Of a DNA stretch of 64,000 bases, positions 9,501 to 50,720 are shown in pieces. Under the pieces are notes generated by a model. That model was not told the origin of the DNA and did not search any database. It saw nothing but the letters and a program-made list of their open reading frames with translations. Numbering within the stretch: position 1 is the stretch's first letter; every line of letters starts with the position of its first letter. This DNA comes from Apostichopus japonicus (taxonomy: Eukaryota > Echinodermata > Holothuroidea > Aspidochirotida > Stichopodidae), in assembly GCF_037975245.1 (NCBI RefSeq), contig NC_092561.1:5814001-5878000 (forward strand), in the 5' to 3' direction. Both the position numbers and the translations under genes were made by a program.

Positions 9501-10373
9501 TCAAGTTATGCTCCATGAATATATAGAATCCTCGTCGGGATTACCGGGGATTATGCGGTTGTTGGTGTATTGTTCTGCCTGGGTATTCTCTTTCGCGTCC
9601 CTTCTGTTTGTGGGTTTGTAAGACTTTCTTCGGTGTTCGGCTGTTGGTGTATTCTCTTTTGCGTCCGATCTGTTGTTGGGGTTTTTTGCCTTCCTTCGGT
9701 GCTCGCTCCTTAGTTGTGTGTGGTTCTCTTGACGGTGTTTGGTGGTTGGACTGGAGTTGTTTATGTAGAACTTGTTTTCGTGGCGACACTTCGATATGAG
9801 CTCTGGGCGTTTGTTCAGGAGGGTCCGTTTGTCTGTGTTGATAATGATGAGTTTTTCAGTGAGACAGAGGTTGCACCGCTTCGACTCGTTGCTGTAGGCT
9901 TTGGCTCTGCTGGCGATCGACCAATTGATAGTGAATGGCTGGTTGTTCTGTTTCAGCTGCCAGATGTGCTTCGAGAGTTCCGTTGCGTTTTGGTGTTTTT
10001 CGTGGTTGAGCGACATCTTGTGGTTACCGTATCTGAGCTTGAAGGGGGGTTCTGTTAGGCCGATGTATGTCTTGCAGTTGTCGATGGTTTTCACTTCGGC
10101 CGTTGGTGTTTTTGAAGGCTGCTAGGCCGTCGTCCCTGTATAGCCCGATGTATTCCTTCCCATATTCTCTTGCTAGTGTGTTTAGGATGTAGAGTCCTAC
10201 AAGCTCGCATACCTCGGCCCCATCGTAGCTGCCCATTGTGACATCAAAGAGGTCATTGTGTCCTTTCTTCATCCAGGGTGTGCCGTTGTCGAAAAGGAGT
10301 GACTTCCTGGAGTGCATTATGATTTGTACGTCTTGGTTGGAGATGTGGGTGTGATCCTTAGCCATGGTTAAGG
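9501..10373 (-). pseudogene. Broken PLE polyprotein in unit B
   Basis: The GIY-YIG endonuclease and basic tail are still open from about 10100 down to 9501, equal to unit A residues ~598-797 apart from one substitution (Thr to Arg in the last repeat). Upstream, a separate frame at about 10373-10105 retains the RT segment TMAKDHTHISNQD through GLYRDDGLAAFKN. The 674-bp deletion is not a multiple of three, removes the thumb and cysteine cluster, and shifts the frame between the two parts. The 5' end of the ORF is missing. Confidence 0.85.
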
Positions 10374-10380
10374 ACCTTAG

Positions 10381-11109
10381 CCATGGGAAGGACACAACAA
10401 ACGTATAGCAGCCACCCACACATCGAAAGAAAAGGAAGCCTGCAACTGCCGAAAAAAGGACACATGCCCACTAAATGGAAACTGCCAGGCATCTAACATC
10501 ATATACAAGGCCGAAGTGAAAACCATCGACAACTGCAAGACATACATCGGCCTAACAGAACCCCCCTTCAAGCTCAGATACGGTAACCACAAGATGTCGC
10601 TCAACCACGAAAAACACCAAAACGCAACGGAACTCTCGAAGCACATCTGGCAGCTGAAACAGAACAACCAGCCATTCACTATCAATTGGTCGATCGCCAG
10701 CAGAGCCAAAGCCTACAGCAACGAGTCGAAGCGGTGCAACCTCTGTCTCACTGAAAAACTCATCATTATCAACACAGACAAACGGACCCTCCTGAACAAA
10801 CGCCCAGAGCTCATATCGAAGTGTCGCCACGAAAACAAGTTCTACATAAACAACTCCAGTCCAACCACCAAACACCGTCAAGAGAACCACACACAACTAA
10901 GGAGCGAGCACCGAAGGAAGGCAAAAAACCCCAACAACAGATCGGACGCAAAAGAGAATACACCAACAGCCGAACACCGAAGAAAGTCTTACAAACCCAC
11001 AAACAGAACGGACGCGAAAGAGAATACCCAGGCAGAACAATACACCAACAACCGCATAATCCCCGGTAATCCCGACGAGGATTCTATATATTCATGGAGC
11101 ATAACTTGA
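10381..11109 (+). pseudogene. PLE GIY-YIG endonuclease fragment, 5'-truncated
   Basis: Open frame of 242 codons that begins just after a TAG at 10378-10380. It encodes the C-terminal part of the PLE protein (GHNKRIAATHTS onward): cysteine cluster, GIY-YIG domain with Arg and Glu, and both basic repeats, ending in SIYSWSIT. No RT is present. It matches unit A residue for residue where compared. There is no native start codon. Confidence 0.85.
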
Positions 11110-11195
11110 AGCTATCAGTTGTCTGAAGATCGCTACAAAGCGTGAAACTCCGAGTTACAACTACTAGTGTTCCACTAGTCTCATCTAGTATCAAC

Positions 11196-11201
<6 letters not shown>
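10388..11201 (+). mobile_element. Penelope-like element, inverted partial copy C
   Basis: Reverse complement of unit A bases 7621 down to 6808, with near-perfect identity. It includes the stretch deleted in B, so it was not derived from B as B now stands. It is joined to B through a 14-bp filler (10374-10387) and loses the terminal ~60 bp of the element where it merges with a TA microsatellite at 11202. Inverted partial copies at the end of a tandem are known for PLE insertions. Confidence 0.9.
11117..11162 (+). ncRNA. Hammerhead ribozyme (PLE type), inverted copy C
   Basis: Same 46-nt fold as units A and B but on the plus strand: stem I AGTTGT/ACAACT, CTGAAGA at 11123-11129, GAAA at 11144-11147. 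It faces the other two ribozymes. Confidence 0.85.
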
Positions 11202-11228
<27 letters not shown>

Positions 11229-11230
<2 letters not shown>

Positions 11231-11311
11231 AAGCGGGAGGCCCGGGTTCGAATCCCGGTGGAGGCTGGATGTTTTTTCACTGTTCTGGATTTTCCTTCTC
11301 ATTACGTTTTC

Positions 11312-11348
<37 letters not shown>
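11229..11348 (+). mobile_element. SINE family B, 5'-truncated copy c
   Basis: Starts inside the tRNA-like head: AAAGCGGGAGGCCC, then B box GGGTTCGAATCCCGG, and the family body GGATGTTTTTTCACTGTTCT. It ends in a TA microsatellite (about 11319-11348). It abuts the inverted PLE copy through another TA tract (11202-11228). Confidence 0.75.
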
Positions 11349-11350
<2 letters not shown>

Positions 11351-11426
11351 AATATATACATAGGAACATCTATATATATATATATATATTTATATATATA
11401 GGTTGAGACTATATTGGAACACTAGT

Positions 11427-11471
11427 AGTTGTTACTCAGAGTTTCACGCGTTGAGCGATGATCAGACAACT
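11427..11471 (-). ncRNA. Decayed PLE-type hammerhead ribozyme
   Basis: Minus-strand fold with stem I AGTTGT/ACAACT, stem II CGC/GCG around TCAAC, GAAA box, and stem III ACU/AGU with loop CTG. The CTGANGA core is CTGATCA, so the catalytic G8 is C. It sits in a ~70-bp island (about 11401-11472) between two TA microsatellites, with flanks resembling the PLE 3' region (GGAACACTAGTAGTTG). It is a relic of a related PLE, not of unit A. Confidence 0.65.

Positions 11472-11472
<1 letters not shown>

Positions 11473-11512
<40 letters not shown>
11473..11512. repeat. TA microsatellite
   Basis: (TA)n of about 40 bp on the right of the decayed ribozyme; a shorter one lies at about 11373-11400 on its left. 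Confidence 0.9.
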
Positions 11513-11514
<2 letters not shown>

Positions 11515-11936
11515 ATATGAAACAGTTATGTGCAGGCACAAGCTTAGAATAAATCAAACATTACTTGTTTTACTTTGCAGTTTCCCTATCTCTCCCCCAC
11601 ATGGCATTCCTCTCCCTTCTCCCTTCCCTTTCCATATATATGTAACTTTAACTTCCATCAATTTCCCCTCCACTTCTTGAAGCAACATAAAAATGGCTTG
11701 TATACAGTACAGTACTATTACAGACATAATCATGTCATAAACAATGACGCAATCTGTTGAGTTGAGTCATAGTAATTAGCCATGTCTACAAATTAAAATA
11801 TAAATATGGTAATATTTAAATGTAATATGGTAAATTGTTCTAGCTCCCATTAATGGTCAAAATTGTTATGATGGAGTGAAAAGTACAGCATTAAGACAAG
11901 TGGAGGAAAAACAAAATCTTTGGCATATAAATGTGG

Positions 11937-12175
11937 AGTGTTAGCTCAGTGGAGTGTTAGCTCAGTGGTTAATGCCGGTGCCTTTCAATCATAAGGTCCA
12001 TGGTTCGAGTCACTTCAAGATTAATGTATTTCGTCCAGTTACAGAGTTGTTGACAATTCATAATCATGGACGTTAAATATGAATCTAAGAGACTGACTTC
12101 GGTCAGCTTGCGGCTTTGATAAGCCAATGATGGCTTCTTCGCGAGAGTTCGCGGATCTAATATACATACATAAAT
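11937..12175 (+). mobile_element. tRNA-derived SINE, family A, copy 2
   Basis: Full-length copy with A box TTAGCTCAGTGGTTAATGCC and B box GGTTCGAGTCACTTC. Its first ~15 bp (GTGTTAGCTCAGTGGA) are tandemly duplicated, so the A box occurs twice. The tail is ATACATACAT. Confidence 0.85.
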
Positions 12176-13117
12176 CGTACATGACTTCCTGTGTGTATCG
12201 TAAAGTACATATTCCTTCTTATTTTGATATGGTTCATATTTGTATACTTAAGAACATGAATATATAGATCTGTACATTTAATTACATTTTAAGGCCGTTA
12301 ATCATTTATTTTCCAATCAGCTCAGAGATTAAATATTTTAACAGGAAGGGAAAAATATCCTAGCTGGCCCAATTGATGAAGCTCAGCATGTATCTATTAG
12401 ATAAATCATTATCAGCTGTACGTTGCATGATTATTTATCTGCGCAGATAATGTATGGTTTTACAGCTATGCCCATCAGCTGTGTACAGCAGAGGTACCGT
12501 TCAGATTGTGTCGTTCTGTATAAATATACACCACCCACTGGTTTATATTGGTGCGTCGTTTATATATTTGTGCGCCGTCCCCAGATAAATTTTTCAATTC
12601 TCTGCCTGTATTGTGTTTTTATTTGGAAAGTTTTTGAAGTTTCACATGAATGCACACATACATTATATTACAGCTTGGTATGCAGGGTGGTGTCAAGTGC
12701 CCAGGGGAGTAAAGATGAGTCACATGCATGGTCCCCCTTCTGTAAAACATTTGAAATATACATGTTAAGAATATATGAAAATACATTATTCCTTAATAAA
12801 AAATATTCCCCTATTTTCTAAGCAGACAGTGAGCCCCCGATTGACCCTGGCTCCCAGACTGTAGCCCCCTGACGACTCCTGGATCCCAGACTGTAGCCCC
12901 TCCCCCCTCCCCTCCCTGGCAATTACTATCACATCTGACCTTATATTGAACATTACGTGTCAATTGAAGCACATAGGGTGTATGAATGCTGTAACCTTGA
13001 AGAAATCGTCACGAATACTTTATCCAGTCTTTATATTTTATGAAGCGTTTTTTATTTCAAATTTCATTATTCTCTGAAGCTGTTTATAAGTGTTTGCTTT
13101 CCTCTATTTTCTCACAG

Positions 13118-44184
<31,067 letters not shown>

Positions 44185-44214
44185 TAAGACATGAACCATT
44201 AACAAAAGTCAGTT

Positions 44215-44473
44215 TGGAGTGTTAGCTCAGTGGTTTATAATGCCGGTGCCTTTCAATCATAAGGTCCCCGGTTCGAGTCACTCCAAGATTAATGTATGTC
44301 GTCCAGTTACAGAGTTGTTGACAATTGACAATTCATAATCATGGACATTAAATATGAATGTAAGAGACTGACTTTGGTCAGCTTGCGGCTTTGATAAGCC
44401 AATGATGGCTTCTTCGCAAGATCCTGCTTGCAGGAGGATCTATAATACATACATACATTCATACATACATACT
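44215..44473 (+). mobile_element. tRNA-derived SINE, family A, copy 5, in KCNQ1 3' UTR
   Basis: Full length, with A box interrupted by a small TTATAA insertion (TGGTTTATAATGCC), intact B box GGTTCGAGTCACTCC, and a (CATA)n tail. It begins ~30 bp after the KCNQ1 stop, so it is probably transcribed in the same sense as part of the 3' UTR. Confidence 0.9.
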
Positions 44474-45274
44474 TTGTGGTGGATACATGTGCTACAATTT
44501 GTGGAGATAAATTGAGAAGAAATCTGCAGGGATCATGACATGGATCAACCCCCCCTTCATACCATACTAGGGGGCATGGGATGGTCATGAATGTTGAATA
44601 TAGATGTGAGTCTCACAATTTGTAAAAGTAACCTTCATCAGGATTTGCTGGTCATGTTTTACTCAGGGGTTCCTTGTGATCCTGGTATCCTGGAAGCGCT
44701 GATAGAAATTGATAGAAGTTGGTTTTTTAAGAGAATTAAGGAATCTGTAGAGAACCCCGTTTGAAAATGCCCCTTTATACCACTGTCATCACAGCTTACC
44801 TGCCTCGGGCATTTTAATAGGCCCTCGCAGTAGATTGCGGGAATTTTGAGCTGTGTAAGTGACTTTTCCATGCTCGTTTCCTTTGCTAGGCTTGGCAAAT
44901 TGATTAGAACGCATAGGCTCTAACGTTCCAGACTAATTTTAGACCTCGAAAGGTGAAGAAGTGGGCATTGGTGAAAAAATGACAGCAGTCTTACTAGAGT
45001 GTGGAATTTCAAATGCTTGCACCCACTGGGTCAATCAAATTATGGAAGAGGGTTAATGGTATACTGCAATACATATGAAATTAAGTGTCTTAAACGGTGT
45101 TGGAGAGAGAAGAAACTCACAACTGGGGATCAAGGGTATGTGCACTTCCATACTATTTCAATCGGTCTTACAATGCTCAAGGTATCATGTATTGGTCAAA
45201 GAGGATGAAGAACAAACATATTTCAAAAATTTCATTGAAACAGTCATATGATTTAAAAATGACAATAGCCAAGA

Positions 45275-45280
45275 AATAAA
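45275..45280 (+). promoter_or_regulatory. Possible polyadenylation signal of KCNQ1
   Basis: A canonical AATAAA ~1.1 kb after the stop, followed by a T-rich stretch. In an AT-rich genome this hexamer is common, so the assignment is weak. Confidence 0.3.
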
Positions 45281-46760
45281 TTGACTTTATTCCATAAAAT
45301 GTTAATTAATTAATGAACTGCTTGATCAGAGTCAAAATTTTTGGTAGAGACAAAAGGCTTAGAGTTAATTTCTTTCGAGACCAGTAGACCAATATCAAAG
45401 CTTGTTTATTTAGGTTTTAGGCAAAAGTATACCTTGGATTAAAACCACATGTTATGTAGGTGGTACAGTTAAGAATACCCCACCAGATTTTTGGGCTGGA
45501 CTTGACGTACCAGCTGACAAATTGACAAATTTAAAGCTGCTATTCCTGAAGTGGCTGGGGAGAGAGCGCCCCCCAGGTGACATCAGCATCGTAAAGAGTT
45601 GATTTGACAGAAACTTGAGATTTTGATGGAGATGTTGTTCATCCTAAGAGAGGTTTGCCTAGATCAGTTGTTTCTTTGTGATAGCTGCCGGAGGTGACAA
45701 TCTGCCAATTTATTTGCTGTTTGTGACAGAGTTAAAATGCAATCGTCTTTTGAAATTTGCTTTCTGATGCAAAACAGAAGTAATAAGCACTGACTTTTCA
45801 GATGCTCTATAGTCTCCCCCAAGATATGTCAGTTTTGTTCCCAGATCGGATCCCCTGGGGTAAGGTTTGTTTACATAAAAGAGTACCAATTTTGACAATC
45901 CACTTGGTCAGACTCAGAGGGTTTATCCGTACATTACAAGTTCAACTTGGTTTGCCAGGAAAAAAACAGAGCAATTTTTCCGAGTATCACATGATCTATG
46001 AAGTAACCTAAGATGTCTTCCTTATCTTACTCTAGGGGATGTCCACACAATAAATTCACACGGGTAAGTGTGACTTCTGCTCGAGTAACATAATGAAGAC
46101 AGCTTTGGCTACTTCGTTGATCACAAGGTAGTACTCGTACTGCCATCAATTTTTTTTCCCCGGGTATAAACCAAGCGACGGCTGACCAGGTCGAACATGT
46201 ACTGTACATTAAAACACTTGATATAACTATATGCGGGAGGTAACAAAGGTGCACTGGTATTTAACCTTTAAAAAGGTTAGTTTTGAAACCACTTTAGTGA
46301 GTAGCAGGTATTATTAAAGTAGTATTTTTGTTAATATTTCCATTAGATTTTGAGTCTCCCAGATTTTGGAACCTACTCCATTTTTATTATTTCTTTAAGA
46401 AATCAGGACATTTGTCAGTTAGCATTATTTACATTTCACAGTAATGTGTACATTTTACAACCAGAATTTGAAAAGTACTGTAGCTAATTGATTGTTAATT
46501 ATAAAGAAAATCAGTCTACAACAGCATTTTAAGAGCATGATATCATATACAACTAAACATGAAAGGCATGTATCATTCAAGCATTTTGTTTTTGCTGCAG
46601 TATAGAAATCTTCACAAGCATTCATTAAAAGAAATTAAAAAAAAAAGACTTTCAGTGGGTACATGGCAATCTGTATAAGTATCAAGTCTAAAACATGATA
46701 ACTATTATAGTCATGTTTGTGGAGTCAATTTTTGGTGTTTGCATATTCATATTCATGATC
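45281..46760. other. Intergenic, nothing recognised
   Basis: No repeat boundaries, coding signal or RNA gene could be supported between the possible KCNQ1 polyadenylation signal and the TA tract at 46763. Confidence 0.55.
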
Positions 46761-46762
46761 TT

Positions 46763-46905
46763 GATATATATATATATATATATATATACATACATATATA
46801 TATATATGTATGTATGTATGTGTGTATATATATATATATATACCCAGGTTCTAATCTTGGTGGAGGCTGGATTTTCCAACTCACTACAACTGCAATTATA
46901 TATAA
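46763..46905 (+). mobile_element. TA/ACAT microsatellite with 5'-truncated SINE family B
   Basis: (TA)n and (TATG)n at 46763-46842 run into CCCAGGTTCTAATCTTGGTG (a mutated B box) and the family body GATTTTCCAACTCACTACAA. Confidence 0.7.
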
Positions 46906-47096
46906 ATTCATTTGCCTTTGTCATTTACCTCCATTTCATTTAACAGTCTGTTCAAAGTATCTCTTTAGATATCTGGCTTTAGGAATCACAAATGACTTCA
47001 AGTTGGTTTGCATCATGTTTGATCTCTAGAGTAAGGCAAATATGTCACCAAAAACAGAACTAGTATTGTTCAATACAGGTGACAAAAGCCTACAGT

Positions 47097-47290
47097 GGAA
47101 TTACGACCTTACTTTACCGGTTTCGATCCTCTGGACATACAATCAGCGTCCATAGCCTAGTGGTTAGGGTGTCCGCATATAAAGCAGGTGGCCCGGGTTC
47201 GAATCCCGGTGGAGGCTTGAAGTTTTTTCACTGTTCTGGATTTTCCAACTCACTACAATTCCAATTATATATATTTATATATTTAAATAT
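47097..47290 (+). mobile_element. tRNA-derived SINE, family B, best copy (e)
   Basis: Leader GGAATTACGACCTTACTTTA, head with ATAGCCTAGTGGTTAGGGTG (A box) and GGGTTCGAATCCCGG (B box), body TTTTTTCACTGTTCTGGATT, and an AT-rich tail. Both Pol III boxes are intact. Confidence 0.85.
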
Positions 47291-48000
47291 ATCAAACCCC
47301 ACTAAATCTTTAATTTTTCTAGGAAACCTATATTAACCTTACTATGGTAGCATGTCATATTGCATATGCCACTTGGGTATTGAACACCGAGCTAGTCAAG
47401 AGACTGAGTATCGAAGAAATATCTTATTATTAAACACAATAACCAGAACCAAAAATCTACTTCCCAATTATATTACCGGGATGACGTTTTGTCTTGGCCC
47501 CATGTAGTCCATGACTAGTAATGGAAGCTTGGAGTTGATGCACTTTAATACCACAGTGCCTCAAATATGTCGCAATGATGACTTTTCTATTTGCGGATCT
47601 GTCAAATTTTAACCTAAAGATTTCTAGCTTTAAAGTATTTACTGATATAGTCATCGAGTTTCAGATCATAATTTAGGGATATCACTGTTGTCATAAGAAA
47701 AGGTTTGTAACAATTGTAGATGTACTCTGAAGAATGTATTACAAACTTTATTTAAAAGTAAGTGATTCAGGATCTTGAATAACCACACCACATGTTACTT
47801 TCCATGGGACGTGTAATGATAAATGGTTTTCAGACACTGTAGCACAACATGCTATCATGTAGGAGGAGAGCAGAGGCCAAAAAAAATCGACAAAATTATG
47901 TGTTTTATTGCCCAGATTGAAATAAAATTGGGAGGAAATGTGAATTCATTTGATAGAAACAGATGAGGTTGCTAGTTTAGTGACAATACTGCATACTGCA

Positions 48001-48415
48001 TCTGTACAGGCTGTATTTGTGCAGGCTGTTCCTACGTGCGCAGGCTGTAACTTACATGTGCACTAGGCTTTTCCTACATGCGCAGGCTCTATGTGCACAC
48101 TAGGCTGTACCTATGTGCGCAGGCTGTAACCTACAATTGTGCAGGCTGTAACTTACGTCCGCAGGCTGTAACTTACATGTGCACTAGGCTTTTCCTACAT
48201 GCGCAGGCTCTATGTGCACACTAGGCTGTACCTATGTGCGCAGGCTGTAACCTACAATTGTGCAGGCTGTAACTTACGTCCACAGGCTGTAACTTACATG
48301 CGCACTAGGCTGTACCTACATGCGCATGCTCTATGTGTGCCCTAGGCTGTACCTATGTGAGCAGGCTGTAACCTACAATTGTGCAGGCTGTAACTTACGT
48401 TCGCAGGCTGTACAT
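48001..48415. repeat. Minisatellite with 121-bp unit
   Basis: Three units start at about 48040, 48161 and 48282, each built of AGGCTGTAACTTAC / AGGCTGTACCTATG subrepeats of ~20-24 bp with TGTGCGC or ACATGCGC linkers. GC content is above that of the flanks. Confidence 0.9.
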
Positions 48416-49302
48416 TTATAGTAGAACAGTTAAAGGATGTTTTAAGCTCCTTTTTTGAGTTTGGTCGGGAGAAAGTTTTCCAAACATTTGAGTATTTCTT
48501 AAAATAAGACTGCAATTAATCGAACAAAGACATACTATTAGATTTTGTTTGCATTGACTAACTGTAATTGAACTATTAATCAATAAATATGATTCAATTC
48601 CTCAGCATTTCATTGGCTGGACACTTTTCATTATTAGTGTTAAACACTTGTTCATGCAACTTTGAAAATGAACATGCATTCTACTTTGAGTTGCTTTGTT
48701 ATTGGTTTGTACTATGGACTAGCATTGAAATATAGATCAATTGCGAGGGTAAAAGCAGATTTAGTTTATTTTCTTTGAGGAATGAGATTATCTTAGCCCA
48801 GTCAGGTAACACCTTTGTACTGCTCTATGCACTGTCATGTCAAAGTTGAGAGATTGAAGGACTTAGTGCTTAAAAATAGTTACACCTTTACAAACTTAAC
48901 ATGCTAGGTTGTGACTAAGTTTAAAATCAGAGGGTTGATTGATTGTCAAAGGGGGAGGGGCTTAGCTGAAGCTCTATAAACCATAATCATATTTTAATAG
49001 TCGGACAAGCTATTATTCCGAACATAACAATGCTTTGCACCTTACTTCAATAATGTGCTCATTTGTATGAGAGAATTCGAATGTTTGCAAATTAAGAAAT
49101 GAGTCCTTGTGATATTGTGGTTATTTAAGCCATATTTTTTTTTACTTGTCTATGTATTAAAAAATATCTGGCTAGTTTTATTTTGAGATGATGGATACTG
49201 GATTGTCAGGGTTAAATATGGAACATATATAAGTCCGATTACTAGAAGAATGTAGGAGGGATATGGAGTGAGTGATGAGTGAATGAAATAGGAGGGAGAT
49301 GA
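48416..49302. other. Intergenic, nothing recognised
   Basis: AT-rich DNA with no ORF, RNA or repeat that I can support. Confidence 0.55.
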
Positions 49303-49537
49303 GGAGTGTTAGCTCAGTGGTTAACGCCGGTGCCTTTCAATCATAAGGTCCCCGGTTCCAGTCACTCCAAGATTTAATGTATGTCGTCCAGTAACAGAGT
49401 TGTTGACAATTCATCATCATGGACGTTAAAAAGGAATCTAAGAGACTGACTTCGGTCAGCTTGCGGCTTTGATAAGCCAATGATGGCTTCTTCGCGAGTT
49501 CCTGCTTGCATGAGGATCTAAAATACATACATACATC
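49303..49537 (+). mobile_element. tRNA-derived SINE, family A, copy 6
   Basis: A box TTAGCTCAGTGGTTAACGCC, B box GGTTCCAGTCACTCC (one change), full body, and a short (CATA)n tail. Confidence 0.9.
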
Positions 49538-50369
49538 TGTGATAAAGTGGCCGATGTGCTGGAGTGCTTCTTGCAAGGAGATTGAGACTGGCTTATGGTG
49601 ACTACCATAGAGAAATAAAAGATATGAATGACATTGCAAATGAATATTAGATACTGAGATACACTGAAGGTATAGCGAGATCCTGGGTCACATTTTGTTT
49701 TTGTTATCTGACACAAATTGAGATAAAAAGTTGTCGCACTTTTCAATTGGGGGGGGGGGGTTAGCTCTTACATCGGCTGGTATGAGAATGATCTAGTCTA
49801 TAGTTTTTATTACTGTCTTCCTGTCTGACTTTAATTAATGAATGTAAAAGATATGTTAAAACATGCCAAAGAAATTAGCGAGATAGTCGGACACGTTCAT
49901 CATCATTCTTGGTGAGAACCGAGCAAGTATTTATTGTGCTAGTAGCGGGCCTACGTACGAGTGACTTCCAGACTTAAATATAAACAGTAACAGTATTTAT
50001 ATATCAATTGTGTGCTGCTGAGCATGACTCGTTGATAGAATTGGGAGGGGAAAAAAGGGCACTTTTACTATAATGGTGTGATGTTGTGTGATGGTGGCTG
50101 TTTTCAGTTATTAATAACAACTTAAAACTTCGAGCTATATCTTTTTAGAATAAATTGGCAGAAAGCAATTGGGTCGTGCTCTTTGTATAGCATTATAATA
50201 TTTTATTTTTATTGATTTGTCATTTTACGTTAAATAGTTGTCATAATATCACCAATGGTTTTGTTCATGCAAGATACTATATCATTCAATGGGTAAAGAT
50301 ACTAAGTCATAAAAATGCATTAAAAACCAATAGATGGACATAAACAGTTTAGTTCTAATGAACTTAGCA

Positions 50370-50720
50370 TTAAAAGCATTGAAGTCTCGCCCCAAACCGC
50401 GTGCCGCCCTCTGAAAAAAAATTAACTATCCGTTGCTTGCAAGTGAAGTTGTTTCTTGTCGCTACAAAATGCAGACAGTAATGAAACGTGATACCTTGTT
50501 ATCTTTTATCTGGACCTGAGATGTCCATCGCTGCTATGTACACTGTGTTGTGGGTATTGACCGCAGCTGTATGTATTGACTGTACACTAGTGTCTAATTA
50601 CCGACGGTAGCAAGTTGTGTGTGTATTTTCTGGGACCGATGGATGTTACACCTCATTCGAAACTAGGTCAGATTACCGGCATAAGACGTTTCTTTGTGGG
50701 CGAGTCTTCAATGCCTTTAA
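50370..50720 (+). mobile_element. TTAA-flanked MITE, copy iii
   Basis: 351 bp, left end TTAAAAGCATTGAAGTCTCG, right end CGAGTCTTCAATGCCTTTAA. It lacks ~20 bp of the GTGTCTAACACTTCTGT segment present in copies ii and iv. Confidence 0.8.

Larger units (their letters stand above)
9349..10373 (-). mobile_element. Penelope-like element, unit B (internally deleted)
   Basis: Tandem copy immediately 5' of unit A in the sense of transcription. 9349-10101 matches A 6748-7500 with about two base differences. A 674-bp internal deletion (A 7501-8174) with CC at both breakpoints then joins 10101 to sequence matching A 8175-8446, ending at 10373. The near-identity means a very recent origin. Confidence 0.9.

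Noticed and set aside
1-13117. KCNQ1 S1-S2 exons
   Set aside because: I looked for the conserved KYVGxWGRLRFARKP-type wording before the 79-bp exon and found no match; these exons are presumably outside the window.
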